From: JBDSRX01 sp047445235
GTDB taxonomy: Bacteria > Patescibacteriota > Dojkabacteria > J137
Reading direction: 5' to 3'
DNA: 15,814 nucleotides
Assembly: GCA_047445235.1 (NCBI GenBank)
Contig: JBLGEO010000033.1
Span: forward strand, 1-15,814
Shown: one piece after another, positions 13,295 to 15,814 of the stretch
How positions within the stretch are numbered: position 1 is the stretch's first letter
Layout: the number at the start of each line of letters is the position of its first letter
Notes under the pieces: generated by a model
Told to the model about the DNA's origin: nothing
Databases searched by the model: none
Seen by the model: the letters and a program-made list of their open reading frames with translations, nothing else
Translations under genes and position numbers: made by a program

Positions 13295-15814
13295 TTACTT
13301 TATTTCCTTAACCTCTAGGCCAGTAAAATAAATATCATTTCCTGATTTTAGTCTACCTTGAATTATAGAGTTTGCCAATATATCTTCAATATTATCTTGC
13401 ACTATTCTCTTTAGCTCTCTTGCACCATAAGCTGGATTATAAGAAAGCTCAGATAGCTCATCTAATGTTTTTTCGTCCCAATAGATAGATATTCCTTTTG
13501 TTTCCATGTTCACATTAAGTGCTTTTAAAGTTATATCCACAACATTTTTAATTTCCTCTTTGTTGAGCGACTTGAACATAATTAACTTGTCGAATCTGTT
13601 TAAGAATTCTATTCTGAATTCTCTTCTTAGTATTGGTGATGTTTCTTTAAGTACCTCATTGTACTTCTCTCCTTTTTCTACCAACTGGGCAATCTCAGCT
13701 GACGCAGCATTTGAGGTCATAATTATTATTGTATTAGTAAAGTCAACTCTTCTTCCCATACCATCTGTAAGCGAGCCTTCATCTAAAACTTGTAAGAATA
13801 AATCCAATACTTTCTTATTTGCCTTTTCTATTTCATCCAAGAGTATTAGAGAGAAAGGTTTTAGCTTTACTGCCTCTGTTAAGTAACCTCCAATAAAGTT
13901 TCCAGATTGATCGTTGTAACCAATCAACCTATTTAAGTTTGACTCTTCTTGATACTCTGACATATCAACTCTTATCATTAATTTTTCACTACCATAATAA
14001 ACATCGGCCAAAGTTTTAGCACATTCTGTTTTTCCAACTCCAGTTGGTCCATAGAAAAGAAATGAAGCTATTGGTTTCTTTTTGAAGTCGCTTAGGCCAG
14101 ATCTTGATCTCCTTATTGCCATCGCAATACTTTTTATTGCATCGTCTTGACCTACAACTCTTTTATGCATTACTTCTTCTAATTGCATTAGTCTTTCCGA
14201 TTCGTTCTGATCGATTGTCCCTATATTAATTCCGACCTTGCTTGATATTAATTGTTCAGCGATCTGATTATTTAAATAGCTCAATCCTTGACTTTTAGCT
14301 AGTAGGATAGCCTCTTCAAGCAAATCTACTCCCTTATCCGGCATTGATCTTTCTACTTCAAACCTTGGTGCAAACTCTACAATCTTTTTTATCGCACTAA
14401 TTTGAATTTTTACTCCGAACTTCTTTTCAAGTCTATCTACCTCGTCAATCAAGATCTGTATGGATAAGTTGCTTGCAGGTTCTTTAATTTCAATTACTTC
14501 AAATAAGGATGTTAAGCCTTTTATTGGCTTTATAAATTTATTATATGTTGCGATATTGCTTGTAGCGATTAGCTTTAGTTTATATGCATCAATTGCATTA
14601 ATTAATAAGTTTATAACCTCCATCCTTCCTTCTTCTCTTATGGACATAACTTGACCAAGCTCTTCAAATACCAATATGATGTTCCCTGAATACCTCACTT
14701 CGTCTAGGCATTTTTGTATTATTGTTTTGAAGGAATCTACAGACCCAGCTTTAGTTAGAACCTTATTTAGATCTATACTTACAAGCCTAGAATCCTGGAG
14801 TGATTGAGGAATGTCCTCTACACTCATTCTTGTGGCTAAGTATTTTAGAATTCTTGTTTTTCCAACTCCTGGCTCCCCTAAAAGAAGCACTGCTGATCCA
14901 GAATCTCTCTGTAAAATTCTTAAGAAGTTAGACATTTCTGTTTCTCTTCCTAATGAAGTTGTAAAATCCCCTTTTGCAGAGCCTGCGGTTAAATCTTCTG
15001 CATAAGCATCCAATGTAGGAGTAGCTCTAGAAGTATATGCTCTGTTTACGGCACCAGTTGGCTTAAGTTTTGATAGTATTTTCCATCTCTTAAAGTAGTT
15101 ATTTTTTCTAAATTCATTCTGTTGCCAAGATTCTAGTGAATTTATATCAAGATCGTTTATGCCAAAATCTAACAAAGTGTTTTTTACTACAGTTCTAAGT
15201 ACTACGAAGACCATTGACATAACACCTATCTTTTCAGGATCCAATAAGGCTCCTTCTTTAATTCCATTTATAAATATACTTGGATAATTGTTATCAAAAG
15301 TGCAGTCCTGCGGAGCTAAGTTAGTTACTATCTTCTTACTTAATTCTGAAACATTAAGACCAACTCTCTTTTCTAACAGATCTCTTACTCTTGGATTATT
15401 AATTAGTGTGATAGTAAAATCTCTTAAAAAGTCTTTTTGATTTTTAAAATATAAATTATCTAATATAGCTAAAAGTTCCACGGTTAGAAGATTATTTATT
15501 AGCAATTCAGAGATATTATTTCTAGCCGTCTTCTCTAGTTCTTTAGATAAAATAAGACTCCTGTAACTATCAAGAAACTCCTCCCGGTCCCTCTTTAGGA
15601 ATATACCGTAAAGGAAGAAAGGTATAGAGAAGTATATTAGTAAGTAATCAATACTTTTTGGAAATATATATGACATCAAGTCAAACTTGCCAATAAACAA
15701 CGTAAGTAAAAGACTAATTGCTATAGTTATAAAACCTAAGACAATTAGGAATTGTCCAAATGATTTCTCTCCGTTAATTTTATTAGAGAGAGAACCTTTA
15801 TGTTTAAATAACTC
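13295..15814 (-). CDS. Membrane-anchored Hsp100/Clp-like double AAA+ ATPase, 5' end outside window
   Basis: The frame has no stop up to the right edge, so the start lies outside; a TTG at 15700 that could pass as a start is internal to a membrane helix. Numbered from that TTG: two hydrophobic helices (one spanning about -20 to +4, one at 18-35), a helical domain (40-240) unlike the usual Clp N-domain, AAA-1 with GEPGVGKT (275-282) and VFEEL (344-348), then AAA-2 with VVGQDDAI (515-522), GPTGVGKT (551-558), LILLDEIEKA (618-627), MTSN (661-664), FLNRFD (699-704, arginine finger) and GARELKR (759-765, sensor 2). AAA-2 is fully canonical. AAA-1 lacks the usual pore-loop KYRG and the arginine-finger pair, and its Walker B is EE. 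No ClpP-binding loop was recognised. Membrane anchoring and position before the pilin-like genes suggest a role in subunit extraction or assembly. Confidence 0.93.
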   Translation of the reverse strand, partial: ELFKHKGSLSNKINGEKSFGQFLIVLGFITIAISLLLTLFIGKFDLMSYIFPKSIDYLLIYFSIPFFLYGIFLKRDREEFLDSYRSLILSKELEKTARNNISELLINNLLTVELLAILDNLYFKNQKDFLRDFTITLINNPRVRDLLEKRVGLNVSELSKKIVTNLAPQDCTFDNNYPSIFINGIKEGALLDPEKIGVMSMVFVVLRTVVKNTLLDFGINDLDINSLESWQQNEFRKNNYFKRWKILSKLKPTGAVNRAYTSRATPTLDAYAEDLTAGSAKGDFTTSLGRETEMSNFLRILQRDSGSAVLLLGEPGVGKTRILKYLATRMSVEDIPQSLQDSRLVSIDLNKVLTKAGSVDSFKTIIQKCLDEVRYSGNIILVFEELGQVMSIREEGRMEVINLLINAIDAYKLKLIATSNIATYNKFIKPIKGLTSLFEVIEIKEPASNLSIQILIDEVDRLEKKFGVKIQISAIKKIVEFAPRFEVERSMPDKGVDLLEEAILLAKSQGLSYLNNQIAEQLISSKVGINIGTIDQNESERLMQLEEVMHKRVVGQDDAIKSIAMAIRRSRSGLSDFKKKPIASFLFYGPTGVGKTECAKTLADVYYGSEKLMIRVDMSEYQEESNLNRLIGYNDQSGNFIGGYLTEAVKLKPFSLILLDEIEKANKKVLDLFLQVLDEGSLTDGMGRRVDFTNTIIIMTSNAASAEIAQLVEKGEKYNEVLKETSPILRREFRIEFLNRFDKLIMFKSLNKEEIKNVVDITLKALNVNMETKGISIYWDEKTLDELSELSYNPAYGARELKRIVQDNIEDILANSIIQGRLKSGNDIYFTGLEVKEIK

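Noticed and set aside
1..15814. CRISPR array, insertion sequence, integrase site or prophage
   Set aside because: I saw no regularly spaced direct repeats, transposase or integrase genes, or terminal inverted repeats. The paralogous gene runs explain the repeated motifs.

Overview
The window looks like a fragment of a Candidate Phyla Radiation (Patescibacteria) chromosome. It is AT-rich, tightly packed, uses TAA/TAG/TGA as ordinary stops, and lacks recognisable Shine-Dalgarno sequences. It carries a run of small two-helix membrane proteins of the type IV secretion system pilin kind (PF18895-like) that is characteristic of that radiation. I cannot name the lineage within CPR from sequence alone. 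Every protein gene lies on the minus strand, so transcription runs from high to low coordinates. Most genes are separated by 1-20 bases or overlap, which suggests one or a few long operons.

In the direction of transcription, the first gene is a membrane-anchored Hsp100/Clp-like double AAA+ ATPase (13295 to the right edge, start outside the window). Six consecutive small membrane proteins follow (10087-13262). They share a two-helix core with a charged loop, often RSEGDxxKxQEA, and carry different secreted-side extensions, two of them cysteine-rich. Next come a coiled-coil membrane protein with what looks like a decayed Rad50/YhaN-type ATPase end (8492-10018), a secreted coiled-coil plus SpoIID/LytB-type peptidoglycan hydrolase whose conserved blocks are in swapped order (6753-8495), a bacterial PH-domain membrane protein (6109-6753) and a tiny two-helix protein (5895-6119). 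The run ends with a large single-pass protein joining a PP2C-like inactive phosphatase domain inside the cell to a propeller-like domain outside (3276-5813), then two tandem paralogous small membrane proteins and a vestige of a third (2627-3273).

The low-coordinate end holds a soluble protein with motifs resembling the amidoligase/glutamate-cysteine-ligase fold (831-2615), the housekeeping tmRNA partner SmpB (225-674), and the first 54 codons of an unknown gene (1-163).

Between SmpB and the 831-2615 gene lies an approximately 110-base block of about 50 percent GC, in a roughly one-third GC setting. It can fold into nested hairpins plus a pseudoknot and is preceded on the plus strand by a perfect TATAAT box. 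It is the best candidate here for an undescribed RNA.

My reading of the large cluster, which is inference, is an envelope-spanning apparatus. The pilin-like subunits would form the membrane or extracellular part, the SpoIID-type enzyme would open or remodel peptidoglycan, the anchored AAA+ ATPase would remodel or extract subunits, and the PP2C-like/propeller protein would link inside to outside. No VirB4-type secretion ATPase is in the window, so a type IV secretion assignment rests only on the pilin-like genes.
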